Source: Polaribacter litorisediminis
GTDB lineage: Bacteria; Bacteroidota; Bacteroidia; Flavobacteriales; Flavobacteriaceae
Length of the DNA stretch: 64,000 nucleotides
Reading direction: 5' to 3'
Assembly: GCF_019968605.1 (NCBI RefSeq)
Contig: NZ_CP082966.1
Span: forward strand, 793,001 to 857,000
This document shows, piece by piece, positions 45,612 through 53,611 of this stretch. Both the position numbers and the translations under genes were made by a program. Below the pieces are notes generated by a model. That model did no database searches and had not been told where the DNA came from. It saw nothing but the letters and a program-made list of their open reading frames with translations. Positions within the stretch are counted from its first letter, which is position 1; each line of letters begins with the position of its first letter.

Positions 45612-45816
45612 CGTCTATATTTTTTCTTTCTACGGGTGCTAGTTCATGGCCAAACATAGCCAAAACCAAATTCACTTTTTCTAAGTTCAAATTGGTTTTA
45701 CCTTGTTCTATTTTACGCACTACTGTTAAAGCAACTCCTGCGCGTTCTGCAAACTCTTCTTGGGTTAGGTTTACTTCTTTTCTGCGTTTTTTTACAAATT
45801 CTGACAATAACTTCAT
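45598..45816 (-). CDS. hipB: HipB-like XRE-type DNA-binding antitoxin/repressor
   Basis: 72 residues, almost entirely an HTH_3 domain (LTQEEFAERAGVALTVVRKIEQG). First gene of the operon. Its start codon abuts the first of three TATAT-N8-ATATA palindromes, which resemble in geometry the TATCC-N8-GGATA operators of E. coli HipB, so it should autorepress the locus. Confidence 0.85.
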   Translation of the reverse strand: MKLLSEFVKKRRKEVNLTQEEFAERAGVALTVVRKIEQGKTNLNLEKVNLVLAMFGHELAPVERKNIDDETR

Positions 45817-45914
45817 TATATGCTTTTAGATATAAATAATAGCAAATATACTAATTTATATGTTTTTAGATATAAATTAATAAAATAATATTATTTTATA
45901 TGCTTTTAAATATA
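45817..45914. promoter_or_regulatory. Three HipB-like operators, 40 bp apart
   Basis: TATAT-N8-ATATA at 45817, 45857 and 45897. The spacer is GCTTTTAG, GTTTTTAG or GCTTTTAA. The period is exactly 40 bp. They cover the region where the hip promoter must lie. Confidence 0.8.
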
Positions 45915-45951
45915 ATGTAGGCTTAGAAAATCACCAATTTTATACGAACAA

Positions 45952-45985
45952 GAGTAATTTTTAATGAAAATTACCCTCGTTTTTA
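45952..45985 (+). terminator. Possible hairpin terminator
   Basis: GTAATTTT, 5-nt loop, AAAATTAC, then CCCTCGTTTTT. It lies upstream of the hip operators; no clear gene on the left uses it. Confidence 0.35.
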
Positions 45986-45989
45986 ATAT

Positions 45990-46242
45990 AAAGGTAAATA
46001 CGACCCGTAAAGTATTCCTTTCAATTATAGGATAAAATAAAAAAAGATAGCAAATATAAGTGCCTTGCTCCATCCAACGCTAAAAGGCTATAAAGGTCAA
46101 GCCCTACGGGTTTTAAATAAAACTTTTTTTAATAGCCTTTTTCTTTTTAAATAAACATTTTTATAAAAAAAACTTTTATTCAAAAACCTTGACAGCCTTT
46201 CCAAAGGCACTTTTCATAGGCATATCTCTTTTTAGTTCCAAA
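45990..46242. other. Gene-free stretch
   Basis: About 250 bp AT-rich sequence before the DUF6943-like gene. Two small A/G-rich repeats (AAAAGGC, AAAGGCAC) but no frame or promoter I can support. Confidence 0.4.
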
Positions 46243-46277
46243 AAAATTATGTGCGAAGCGTAGCGAAGCATAATTTT
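46243..46277. repeat. Inverted repeat with internal GCGAAGC duplication
   Basis: AAAATTATG (46243) and CATAATTTT (46269) form a perfect 9-bp stem around two direct copies of GCGAAGC separated by GTA. It ends 13 bp before the ATG at 46291 and may act on mRNA or DNA. Confidence 0.55.
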
Positions 46278-46290
46278 AAATTGGATACCT

Positions 46291-46710
46291 ATGTCAACTT
46301 TTCAAATCAAGACCCACCAACCAGGGCGCATCTATCACAAACCTCATTTTTTTATATTGAACAAAGGACTAAATTCTGGAAAGCCATTTACGGCTCCAGT
46401 AAGAAATTCTTTTGTTGTATCTACAGAAAGCGTAGAACAAAAAGAGGCTCTATTTCATCTATCGTATATGCTTTTAGAGGCTAAATGCTATCGTTTCTAT
46501 CTAAAAGGGTCTGTAATCCCTTTTATTTATATTGCAGATGTTAAAAATTTATTGATCAAAAATAGCAAGTATTTTGGTCAAAAAGATTTTGAAACCAAGC
46601 TAAAAGCACTTAAAAAAGTAGAAGAATTAGAGGTCGTTTTTCAAAACAAACTAAAAGCTATTCAAGAGCTCAAATCTGTTCTTCTAAGATATTGTAAATT
46701 AGAACATTAA
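46291..46710 (+). CDS. DUF6943-like protein
   Basis: 139 residues. The start FQIKTHQPGRIYHKPHFFIL with NSGKP...NSFVV and a coiled C-terminal part (KALKKVEELEVVFQNKLKAI) match the Bacteroidota DUF6943 group, often found on conjugative elements and plasmids. Function unknown. Start chosen at 46291 because an upstream frame (46251) is out of register. A perfect terminator follows at once. Confidence 0.65.
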   Translation: MSTFQIKTHQPGRIYHKPHFFILNKGLNSGKPFTAPVRNSFVVSTESVEQKEALFHLSYMLLEAKCYRFYLKGSVIPFIYIADVKNLLIKNSKYFGQKDFETKLKALKKVEELEVVFQNKLKAIQELKSVLLRYCKLEH

Positions 46711-46716
46711 GCACAA

Positions 46717-46744
46717 AAAAAGTCCGATCAGAAGATCGGACTTT
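46717..46744 (+). terminator. Strong terminator, usable from both sides
   Basis: GTCCGATC-AGAA-GATCGGAC flanked by AAAA and TTTT: a perfect stem 7 bp after the DUF6943-like stop; it also faces the end of the leftward four-gene operon. Confidence 0.92.
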
Positions 46745-46791
46745 TCAATCCAGTAAAGGTTACCAAATCAAAACTGGACTTATTTTTTACG

Positions 46792-46953
46792 CTTAGTAAT
46801 TTTTTTTAAGGAATAGGAAACCATAAAACTAACAGTAGCTCCAATCACTGCTAAAATAATAGTTTTTAAAATATCTTGTGTAAATATTCCTGGACTAATA
46901 CTTAACAGGGTACCAGATGCAGTTCCAACTTTTAAGTGAAGGTCTGTTCTCAT
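46792..46953 (-). CDS. Small membrane protein, 53 residues
   Basis: Starts MRTDLHLKVGTASGTLL, then one strong membrane helix (TIILAVIGATVSFMVSYSL) and a basic end KKNY. The start codon overlaps the stop of the preceding gene (ATGA), showing translational coupling. Its size and charge layout resemble small phage holins; this is inference only. Confidence 0.65.
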
Positions 46954-47195
46954 GGTCCTTGATCCTTTTTAGTATTATTTTTTGATTCTATTTCTTCGGC
47001 AACTGTAACTTGACTCACAGCAGAAATGACACCTCCAGCAACCGCAACATATCCTGCAACAGTGATTACTGCAGCTGGCAATGTAATGGGGGCAGCCAAA
47101 AGACTTCCACTAACTGCTAATAAAGACAAACCAATGGTTCTTAAAACTCTAAAAAATTTAGGTGTGGGTGCTTTTGCACGTTCTTGAATGTTCAT
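46950..47195 (-). CDS. Small membrane protein, 81 residues
   Basis: Two hydrophobic helices (IGLSLLAVSGSLLAAPI and AVITVAGYVAVAGGVISAV) after a basic start, with a charged tail (EEIESKNNTKKDQ). Overlaps the 53-residue membrane protein gene by 4 bp and follows the DUF5675 gene by 11 bp. Holin-like in form, not identified. Confidence 0.7.
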   Translation of the reverse strand: MNIQERAKAPTPKFFRVLRTIGLSLLAVSGSLLAAPITLPAAVITVAGYVAVAGGVISAVSQVTVAEEIESKNNTKKDQGP

Positions 47196-47206
47196 AATAA
47201 AATAGT

Positions 47207-47635
47207 TTAAATGAATAATTGACTTTTAAAATAGGATAGGGAAGAGGTAATTCGCAATTGCACGGGTGTATTTTTAGCAAGTACTGGTAATACCAAACTC
47301 GTTAATTTATGGAATGCTTTTCTTGACAAATTTCCTTTTCCAATCCCTGTATGATAAGATACAGGTGCAATACAGCCTTCTAATTCTTTGATGGCATCAT
47401 TTGCTGGATGCAATAAAATCAAACTTCTACCAGGTACATCTTGTAAATGTATATGATGTTGAAATTTTTGACTGTAACGTTTCTGTAAATTGTACAATCC
47501 TTCAGGAACACAAGAAATATTTTGTTCATTTTGGATCCATGGTAGCTCAATCGTATAACAAATCAACTGCCCATTCCAAAGAAGTATTCCTTGTGTCCCT
47601 TCAGGAAAATAAGTTCTGTGTAAGACCAAAATCAT
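47207..47635 (-). CDS. DUF5675 family protein
   Basis: 142 residues: EGTQGILLWNGQLICYTIELP, CVPEGLYNL, LHPANDAIKELEGCI. The His...Asn...GC arrangement (HPAN...GCI) is the DUF5675 signature, seen in phage and prophage lysis regions and thought to be a peptidoglycan-directed enzyme. Its start overlaps the stop of the upstream gene by 1 bp. Enzymatic role is inferred. Confidence 0.75.
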   Translation of the reverse strand: MILVLHRTYFPEGTQGILLWNGQLICYTIELPWIQNEQNISCVPEGLYNLQKRYSQKFQHHIHLQDVPGRSLILLHPANDAIKELEGCIAPVSYHTGIGKGNLSRKAFHKLTSLVLPVLAKNTPVQLRITSSLSYFKSQLFI

Positions 47636-48393
47636 TACACACCTCCATCAACTTTTACCAAAGAAAGCGCATTGTAAGCTCCATTTTTCAAAGGATACAT
47701 TTGCCCATTTACTTCTTGATAAAATTCAATACCCAATGCTAAAAACAACGGATGTGTACTATTTGCAGTCACAGCATTACTTAAGTTGATGACAGCTGTA
47801 GCAGTAGCATCCCAAGGTAAAATGCCAGTTTCTGAAGTTGCCACCACAGAAGTTTCATTTTCAAAATCAATTTCTGCCCCTCCAGAAATGACTTTAAAAT
47901 GAGTGGTTCCACCTGGAGCAGCAATCATATTACTTGGAATAAAAGTAGGGATATCAATATCCAAAGTTCCTGCGACACGATCTATAGTAGAGGTGAAGGC
48001 AGCAAACAAACTAGAACCTAGTTTCCCATTAATATTGAATTCAAATCCAGTCAATAATTCTGCTTCGCCATCAATAACATTTCTCAATCCACGAATACTT
48101 ACAGTATCTGCTTGTATTACTTTCACCATAGATTGATGTAATCTACTTACCACTCTATTGTCAGATGCATTTAATAGAAGCAAACGCAATGCAACTCGCA
48201 ACACTTTACCAGCTTTTCCTGCTCTTCCAAATTCAGAACCATTTTCTCGGGTTCTTTGAAACGCAGGATCATTTGCAATTCTTTGAGCGTCTACGCCTCC
48301 TTTTTCTCTGGCCAAATGACCATCTTTTGTTTTGTAAAAAGTAATATCTCCAATAGTACCTTTTAGTTTAATAATTCCTTTTTGTCTTGCCAT
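47635..48393 (-). CDS. Conserved hypothetical protein (MARQKG type), first gene of the four-gene operon
   Basis: 252 residues. The N-terminus MARQKGIIKLKGTIGDITFY, then HLAREKGGVDAQRI and FQRTRENGSEFGRAGKAGK is strikingly basic and Gly-rich; the C-terminal half is beta-rich (DIDIPTFIPSNM, GTTHFKVISG). I recall similar proteins as uncharacterised in Flavobacteriaceae, sometimes near DUF6266-like ones. It has no signal peptide. Together with DUF5675 and two small membrane proteins it looks like a self-contained module. Confidence 0.7.
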   Translation of the reverse strand: MARQKGIIKLKGTIGDITFYKTKDGHLAREKGGVDAQRIANDPAFQRTRENGSEFGRAGKAGKVLRVALRLLLLNASDNRVVSRLHQSMVKVIQADTVSIRGLRNVIDGEAELLTGFEFNINGKLGSSLFAAFTSTIDRVAGTLDIDIPTFIPSNMIAAPGGTTHFKVISGGAEIDFENETSVVATSETGILPWDATATAVINLSNAVTANSTHPLFLALGIEFYQEVNGQMYPLKNGAYNALSLVKVDGGV

Positions 48394-48542
48394 AATTTCT
48401 AATTTTTAATGATTATACACTCAAATATTAGAGGTTTTGATCAATAAAAAAAGAAGGGGTTGTTCTAGATGTCACTCAATGGTACAAATGGCAAACAGCG
48501 TCATTAATAGTGGGAATAAGTTGGCTAAAAATCAGTATATTG

Positions 48543-48562
48543 ATGGTGTAAGACAACACCAT
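48543..48562. repeat. Palindrome ATGGTGT-N6-ACACCAT
   Basis: A perfect 7-bp inverted repeat 20 bp before the small gene at 48583. Could be an operator or a short hairpin in its leader. Confidence 0.5.
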
Positions 48563-48582
48563 AGTAAAAGTATAGATAGTAT

Positions 48583-48786
48583 ATGAAAAAAGAGATGCAA
48601 AGAGTATGCATCTATCCAAAAGACGTTCAGATCATTACTGGTAAAAGTTATCGTCAAAGCGTTAGATTGGTGCATAAAATTAAAATAGAGCTCAATAAAA
48701 CTACCAAAGAGTTCCTAACTATTGATGAGTTTTGTGAGTACACAGGCATAAAATATGAACAAGTTTCCCACTTGATTTTAGGCTAA
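48583..48786 (+). CDS. Small hypothetical protein, possibly DNA-binding
   Basis: 67 residues: VCIYPKDVQIITGKSYRQSV and LTIDEFCEYTGIKYEQVSHL. Both halves look like winged-helix or excisionase-like helices. Similar short proteins are frequent near flavobacterial mobile elements, but no named family is claimed. Divergent from the MARQKG-type gene; it may regulate that operon. Confidence 0.6.
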   Translation: MKKEMQRVCIYPKDVQIITGKSYRQSVRLVHKIKIELNKTTKEFLTIDEFCEYTGIKYEQVSHLILG

Positions 48787-49019
48787 AACACTAAAGAGGT
48801 AAACTTCACACAATTCATTTCAAAACTCAAACTAACATTTTTAAATACCAGTTCATTTATTAGTATAGTTTCTATAAAAATTACTTTGAAATAGTTTCAA
48901 TTTTTGTTATCTTTATATTATACAATTTAGTGTTTTTTAGTAGGTAAAAATAGGGGTCTAAATCGGTGTCACTTTTCAAATAAAATTTGTAAATAACTGA
49001 TTATCATATATAATATAAA
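48787..49019. other. AT-rich stretch left of the att-like site
   Basis: About 230 bp without a gene. It includes AGGGGTCTAAATCGGTGTC near 48950, which resembles arm-type sites found left of flavobacterial integrative element attachment cores. Confidence 0.4.
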
Positions 49020-49079
49020 GAGGTTCAACACCCTCTTTCTCCGCAAAACCCTTGTTAATCAAATGATTTTCAAGGGTTT
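49020..49079 (+). other. tRNA-Ser 3'-end mimic with hairpin: candidate att site
   Basis: GAGG-TTCAACAC-CCTC-TTTCTCCGC (49020-49044) equals a tRNA-Ser T-arm plus the 3' acceptor strand. No rest of a tRNA lies to the left. A hairpin AAACCCTTG...CAAGGGTTT (49046-49079) with T run follows, as after a real tRNA. Such displaced 3' ends mark attL/attR sites of integrated elements. Confidence 0.6.
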
Positions 49080-49086
49080 ATTTTTT

Positions 49087-49109
49087 GAGTTGACAGTGGA
49101 GTTGACAGT
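49087..49109 (+). repeat. Tandem GAGTTGACAGT repeats beside the att-like site
   Basis: GAGTTGACAGT at 49087 and 49099, period 12. Repeats next to a tRNA 3' end are typical recombinase arm or core-flanking sites. Confidence 0.55.
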
Positions 49110-49222
49110 TGTGGGTTTTAAAATTCTCTTCATTTTTTTATTTTTCTTATAAATAATTTACTATTTCTTCTGTGATTTGAATGTATAAACTAATTAATTG
49201 TAATTTATTTTTCTAATTTTGG

Positions 49223-49474
49223 TTGATAAAAAGTAAAATTATAGAAAACTCTTTCGAAATTATAAATCAAAAATTAGAACGTATTGAGGCTTTATATGAA
49301 AATCTAAATTGAATTATTGGTAATAAAAATAGCATTGCGACATATCCAAAAATTATGGATGTAAAGGAATTGGTAGATTATTTAAAAGTATCTAAATCTT
49401 ATATTTGTAAAATGACAAGTTCAAACAAGATTCCATACTCCCTTAAATCCGCAGACAGATTAGACCAACCTTAG
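49223..49474 (+). pseudogene. Truncated excisionase-like HTH gene
   Basis: From a TTG at 49223: a coiled part (FEIINQKLERIEALYENLN), one in-frame TGA, then MDVKELVDYLKVSKSYICKM and NKIPY, the HTH_17 (AlpA/excisionase-like) pattern. The frame ends where the IS1380 element begins, lacking the usual GRKIYF...ELDEWL tail. It probably belonged to the element that used the att site. Confidence 0.65.
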
Positions 49475-49481
49475 TCAAATC

Positions 49482-49507
49482 CAGTAAGGGAGATATATCC
49501 CTTACTG
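49482..49507. repeat. Palindrome at the left end of the IS1380 element
   Basis: CAGTAAGGGA-GATATA-TCCCTTACTG, a perfect 10-bp stem; after a 2-nt gap GTCAAA/TTTTGAC extends it. Sits ~70 bp before the transposase start, likely blocking read-through from outside. Confidence 0.65.
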
Positions 49508-49574
49508 TTTTGACATTAAAAAAATATCACGTATTTTTAAGATTCCTACATTTTAAAAAAATGTGAATATTGGT

Positions 49575-50852
49575 ATGAAGGTAATAAAAAGCAACAAAAC
49601 AATCACTCCTTTTGCAGGAATATCTTTTGTAAACGAATCTTTTAAAACATCTGGGATTGCCAATCTTATTGATTCAACCTTGGGTAAACGTGTAAAAACC
49701 GTTGGTTATCAGTATAGTGACATTTTCAAAAGTTTAACCAGCGTGTTTATGAGTGGCGGTGATGTTATAGAGGATTTAAATACAAGTTTTGGAAAACACC
49801 TAAAGGACATTCCTCACAACAATGTTCCTAGCCCTACAACTGTAATCCGCGGTATAACTAAATTGACCGTAGCAAATACGAAATTCACTTCAAAGAATGG
49901 CGTTACTTATAATTTCAATATCAATACTCAAATGAATCGGTTAAACCTGAAGAGTTTGCTGTTAACCCAACAGCTAAAAGCAGGAAAATCATACGATTTT
50001 GATTACGATAACCAAATTATTAAAAACTCAAATTACGATGCAAAAACAACCTATAAAAAGTGTAAAGGCTATCTGCCAGGTGTGGCAACCATAGGAGATA
50101 AAATTGTTTATATTGAAAATCGTGATGGTAATGCCAATGTAAAATTCGAACAAGCTCAGACTTTAGAACGTGCATACCAATTACTAGAATCTGAATCAAT
50201 AAAGATACATCGTTCTCGCATGGATGCAGGCTCCTATTCCAAAGAAATAATTGATATTGTGGATAAAAACAGCCAGTTGTTTTACATAAGAGCAAATAAA
50301 AGCACCACTGTATTTGAGCAGATCATGGAGGTTGAAAATTGGCAAGAGATAGAGCTGAACTATAAAAAATACGAAGTAGCCTCGATACCATTCAAGCAAT
50401 TTCATCAAGAACGTAATTATCGTCTAGTAATTATGAGAGAAAAATCAAACTCGACACAAATAGATTTGTTTACAAAAGACCATATGAAATACAGGACTAT
50501 CTTAACAAATGACTGGGATTCTAGCGAGAAAGAGGTGATTGAATACTACAATCAACGAGGCAAAGTCGAAAAGGTGTTTGATGTAATGAATAATGATTTT
50601 GGATGGAAACGTTTACCCTTTTCCTTTTTGGATCAGAACGGTACTTTCATGATAATTACGGCAATGATTAAAAATTTCTATACGTATTTCATAAATATTG
50701 TGTCAGAGAAATTTGAGGATTTAAAGCCCACCTCTCGATTAAAACGTTTTGTTTTTAAATTTATAGCTGTAGCAGGTCAGTGGATTTATGAAGCAAGACA
50801 ATACAAGCTTAGATTGTTCTCTGATAAACCCTATTTTGATTTAAAAATTTGA
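49575..50852 (+). CDS. IS1380-family transposase
   Basis: 425 residues from the ATG at 49575 (a GTG at 49563 is less likely). DDE-type: YDFDYDNQIIKN (first Asp), IHRSRMDAGSYS (second Asp region) and a late YNQRGKVEKVFDVMN (Glu). RLKRFVFKFIAVAGQWIYEA is typical of the IS1380 C-terminus. Uninterrupted, so possibly active. Terminal repeats could not be fixed with confidence. Confidence 0.85.
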   Translation: MKVIKSNKTITPFAGISFVNESFKTSGIANLIDSTLGKRVKTVGYQYSDIFKSLTSVFMSGGDVIEDLNTSFGKHLKDIPHNNVPSPTTVIRGITKLTVANTKFTSKNGVTYNFNINTQMNRLNLKSLLLTQQLKAGKSYDFDYDNQIIKNSNYDAKTTYKKCKGYLPGVATIGDKIVYIENRDGNANVKFEQAQTLERAYQLLESESIKIHRSRMDAGSYSKEIIDIVDKNSQLFYIRANKSTTVFEQIMEVENWQEIELNYKKYEVASIPFKQFHQERNYRLVIMREKSNSTQIDLFTKDHMKYRTILTNDWDSSEKEVIEYYNQRGKVEKVFDVMNNDFGWKRLPFSFLDQNGTFMIITAMIKNFYTYFINIVSEKFEDLKPTSRLKRFVFKFIAVAGQWIYEARQYKLRLFSDKPYFDLKI

Positions 50853-51116
50853 TTTAAAAATGTAACCAACTGACTTTAAAGGGATAACTACATTTATTCC
50901 ACAAACTTAAGTGACTTATAATCAGTGATTTAACTTAAACGCATTTTAGCCGTTTAGAAATATGTAATTTAACAGAAATAGCATGTTAAATAGTAATCTA
51001 GTTTTGATAAATCACCCCCTTCAATTATGCTATTTTTATGGAAAACACGGTAAAATTTAAATTTAAAAGAATAATAACTATAAAAAAAGTTCAATAATTA
51101 ATCGTTTAATCTTGTT

Positions 51117-52029
51117 GTGGATTTGAGGACTCTAAAAAATCGTCACATCAAAGGTAGACACTCCAAGATGTGTACATGTATGATAGTTAGCAAAAACGCC
51201 TATTATCATTGGCTTAAAAACAAAGATTCAGGTCTTGCTGAAACTCCCAAGGAGTATCTAAAAAAACGGATTAAAGCTATTTTTGAAGGTAGTAGAGAAA
51301 TATATGAAAGCCATCGCATTCAAAAAAAGCTAGAACGAGAAGGGCTTGCATATTGTAGATCTTATATAGGATTACTTATGAAAGAAATGGGATTAAAAAG
51401 TGTTTTAAAACGCAAATTTGTGGCAACAACAGCTTCAAACCACGCTTTTCTAATAGCAGAAAACGTCTTAAACAGAGACTTTGAAAGTTTACAAATTGGA
51501 GAGAAATGGATTTCAGATATTACTTATATTAGAGTGAATGACAACTGGAACTACCTAACCACTATCATAGATTTAGCAGATAGAAAAGTGGTAAGTTGGA
51601 CTTTAAGCGAAGATAAGACAGCTCAGAGCACCATTGTTAATGCATGGTATTTAGCTAGAAATAAAAGACAGATTAAGGCAGGCTTCATTTTTCATTCAGA
51701 TAGAGGCGTACAATATGCCTCTAATAAGATTACAAATCTATTTTCTTTCAATAATAAAATAACACAATCTATGAGTAGAAAGGATTTGAGATTAAGAATA
51801 AAAACGTAGTTTTTGATAAAAAAGGAACGTTGTGGCTGAAAGCTTTTTTAAGACCATTAAACACGAATGGCTGTACAGGTTCAAATTTACTTCTTACAAT
51901 CAATTATATAAATCTATTGAAGACTATATTGATTGGTATAATACTGAAAGATTACACTCTTCTTTAGGGTATTTAACCCCTTTAGAAATGGAATTAAAAT
52001 TAAAAGGAATTTTTAACAAAGCGGCCTAA
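51117..52029 (+). pseudogene. IS3-family OrfB transposase, disrupted
   Basis: OrfB-like: YESHRIQKKLEREGL, GEKWISDITYIR (Asp 1), FIFHSDRGVQYAS (Asp 2), then after MSRK the expected GNCWDNA segment is replaced by ~40 bp of unrelated sequence with a TAG; the frame resumes as AESFFKTIKHEWL (Glu) and RLHSSLGYLTPLEME to 52029. No orfA lies upstream. It is dead. Confidence 0.85.
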
Positions 52030-52160
52030 GAAAATTATTCACAAAATTACTAGGAAGTCCAGAAAAGTACAAATTATCAAAACTTGCACTCATTCTGCTA
52101 TTTTTTATACACGTTATTACCATTTCGTTTTTTTGTAGAGTTCGTTTTAAAAATCTATAC
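52030..52160. other. Right flank of the IS3 relic with a half attC-like element
   Basis: The ~130 bp hold the end of the IS3 relic and, at about 52097-52122, TTTTTTATACACGTTATTACC, equivalent to the right half of the repeats at 53467, 55135 and 58492. The left half is missing. Confidence 0.45.
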
Positions 52161-53429
52161 TTACAGTTGCTTTAGACTATTCTTGTATTCACTTAATCTT
52201 CTATCAACATTTTTAGTTCCTAAATCAACTGCTTTTTGATAGTATTTCTTAGCGTTCTTTTTGTCATCCATTTGTTTATAAACATTTCCTAAGATATTAT
52301 ATGGTCTTGCTGCTTCAGGAAATTTATCGATATAATAACTCATTAGCATCATTGCCATTTTAGTATTGTTGTTTTTTAAATAAAACGTAGCAAACATACT
52401 TGCGTGATTATAATGTGTAATACTTAGCATATCTTTTGGTAAAAAATCTTTAATATAACGATTGAAAGCATCATAGTTTTCATCTGTCATAGCCGTGAAA
52501 ACTATGCTTTTGCATGAGTATAGATAATCCGTTGTATTTCTTTCCTCTGAAAAATGATATTTAACTTTTCTTTTCTCATAATACGACTCTAAATACTGAT
52601 TTTCTCCATTTGAAATATATTCTTCAGTTGTACTAAAACGCAATACAGGATAATATTCAAAATTGGATTCAATTCCTTTATGAATGGTTTTAAAGGCTGT
52701 TGTAGGATGAGTCTCTTCACTAAGTTTTTTGTAAGTCCATTGGAAGTTTTCTAGATGATTTTCATTTAGTAATTTGACTAAGTTATCTACTCCATATTGA
52801 GCAGGGTAGTCAGATTTTCCTGTAGTGAAAAATAGAGATGCATTTAATTTGTTATTTGATTTCAGTAAAGACTCTAATGCTTCATAACGATACTGATAGC
52901 TCTCGTTAAATGTTTTATCTAATGGAACTGGACTTGCAGCTAAATATCCAGTAAATAAATGGGGTGTTGCACCCAAAACATCAATTACAAATCCTCCAGA
53001 AGCTTCCCAGCCAAATAGTAAACGCTCATCAGCTGTCCTAAATTTTTTATTTATAGAAGGTATTAGTTCTTTTTCTAAAAACTGATTGAACTTTTTAGAT
53101 TCTCTAGTGTACCATCCACGTTGATTTACAGCGTTTTCAATACCAACAATTATTAAATTTGGTGTCATTTTAAAACGAGAAAAATGTGTTTGAGAGGTAA
53201 CTCCTTGAGAGAAAAACCATTTCCCATCTAATACATAAACTACCGGATACTTTTCTTTAGAATTAGTATAATCTTCGGGTAGACTAATTACTAATTTCAC
53301 ACTATCTTTTAATTGCTCAGATTCAACATATTGGTGAATATAATTAAAGTTCGAATTATTAGTTGTTTGACAATTCGCTTGAATATTTAGAAAAATCGAT
53401 AATAATATTAATAAGCAAAATCTCTTCAT
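52161..53429 (-). CDS. Esterase-like alpha/beta hydrolase with TPR tail, degenerate nucleophile site
   Basis: 422 residues from the ATG at 53429 (signal peptide MKRFCLLILLSIFLN...). Residues ~35-280 are a putative-esterase (PF00756) fold: YPVVYVLDGKWFF, LIIVGIENA. The expected nucleophile elbow GHSxGG reads GWEASGG, so the catalytic Ser is not in its normal place. A TPR-like C-terminus follows (MLMSYYIDKFPEAARPYNIL). Last gene of the cassette-like array; the element at 52097-52122 follows it. Confidence 0.8.
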   Translation of the reverse strand: MKRFCLLILLSIFLNIQANCQTTNNSNFNYIHQYVESEQLKDSVKLVISLPEDYTNSKEKYPVVYVLDGKWFFSQGVTSQTHFSRFKMTPNLIIVGIENAVNQRGWYTRESKKFNQFLEKELIPSINKKFRTADERLLFGWEASGGFVIDVLGATPHLFTGYLAASPVPLDKTFNESYQYRYEALESLLKSNNKLNASLFFTTGKSDYPAQYGVDNLVKLLNENHLENFQWTYKKLSEETHPTTAFKTIHKGIESNFEYYPVLRFSTTEEYISNGENQYLESYYEKRKVKYHFSEERNTTDYLYSCKSIVFTAMTDENYDAFNRYIKDFLPKDMLSITHYNHASMFATFYLKNNNTKMAMMLMSYYIDKFPEAARPYNILGNVYKQMDDKKNAKKYYQKAVDLGTKNVDRRLSEYKNSLKQL

Positions 53430-53466
53430 GGTAATTTCTTGTTTTTTGAGTGAGTTCAATAATGAA

Positions 53467-53598
53467 GGCTAACGGTTTCGTATAACCGTCAGTTACGGGT
53501 TAACATGCATTAATTTTCGGTTTAGCACAAACTTTAGCAATTCCGAGTGGATTGGGACGTAGTCGAATCCACCGTAATTGCGGTTATACATTGTAGTA
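53467..53598 (-). repeat. attC-like inverted-repeat element A
   Basis: Left arm GTATAACCGTCAGTTACGG (53480) and right arm CCGTAATTGCGGTTATAC (53572) pair over 16 of 18 positions, with extra unpaired bases on one arm as in integron attC sites; the outer part is CTAAC and GTAGT. Inside is a small hairpin (GTGGATT...AATCCAC). It starts 14 bp after the stop of the gene at 53612 on the minus strand. Confidence 0.6.
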
Positions 53599-53611
53599 AA
53601 ACGTTTTTAAA

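Noticed and set aside
46251..46484. 77-codon frame overlapping the DUF6943-like gene
   Set aside because: Different frame from the recognised protein and begins inside the inverted repeat; basic nonsense peptide.
49020..49044. A complete tRNA-Ser gene
   Set aside because: Only the T-arm and 3' acceptor strand are present; no anticodon or D-arm lies to the left.
49469..50900. Exact terminal inverted repeats of the IS1380 element
   Set aside because: CCTTAGTCA on the left and a partial match (CCTTTAAAGTCA, complement) on the right are too weak to set the ends.
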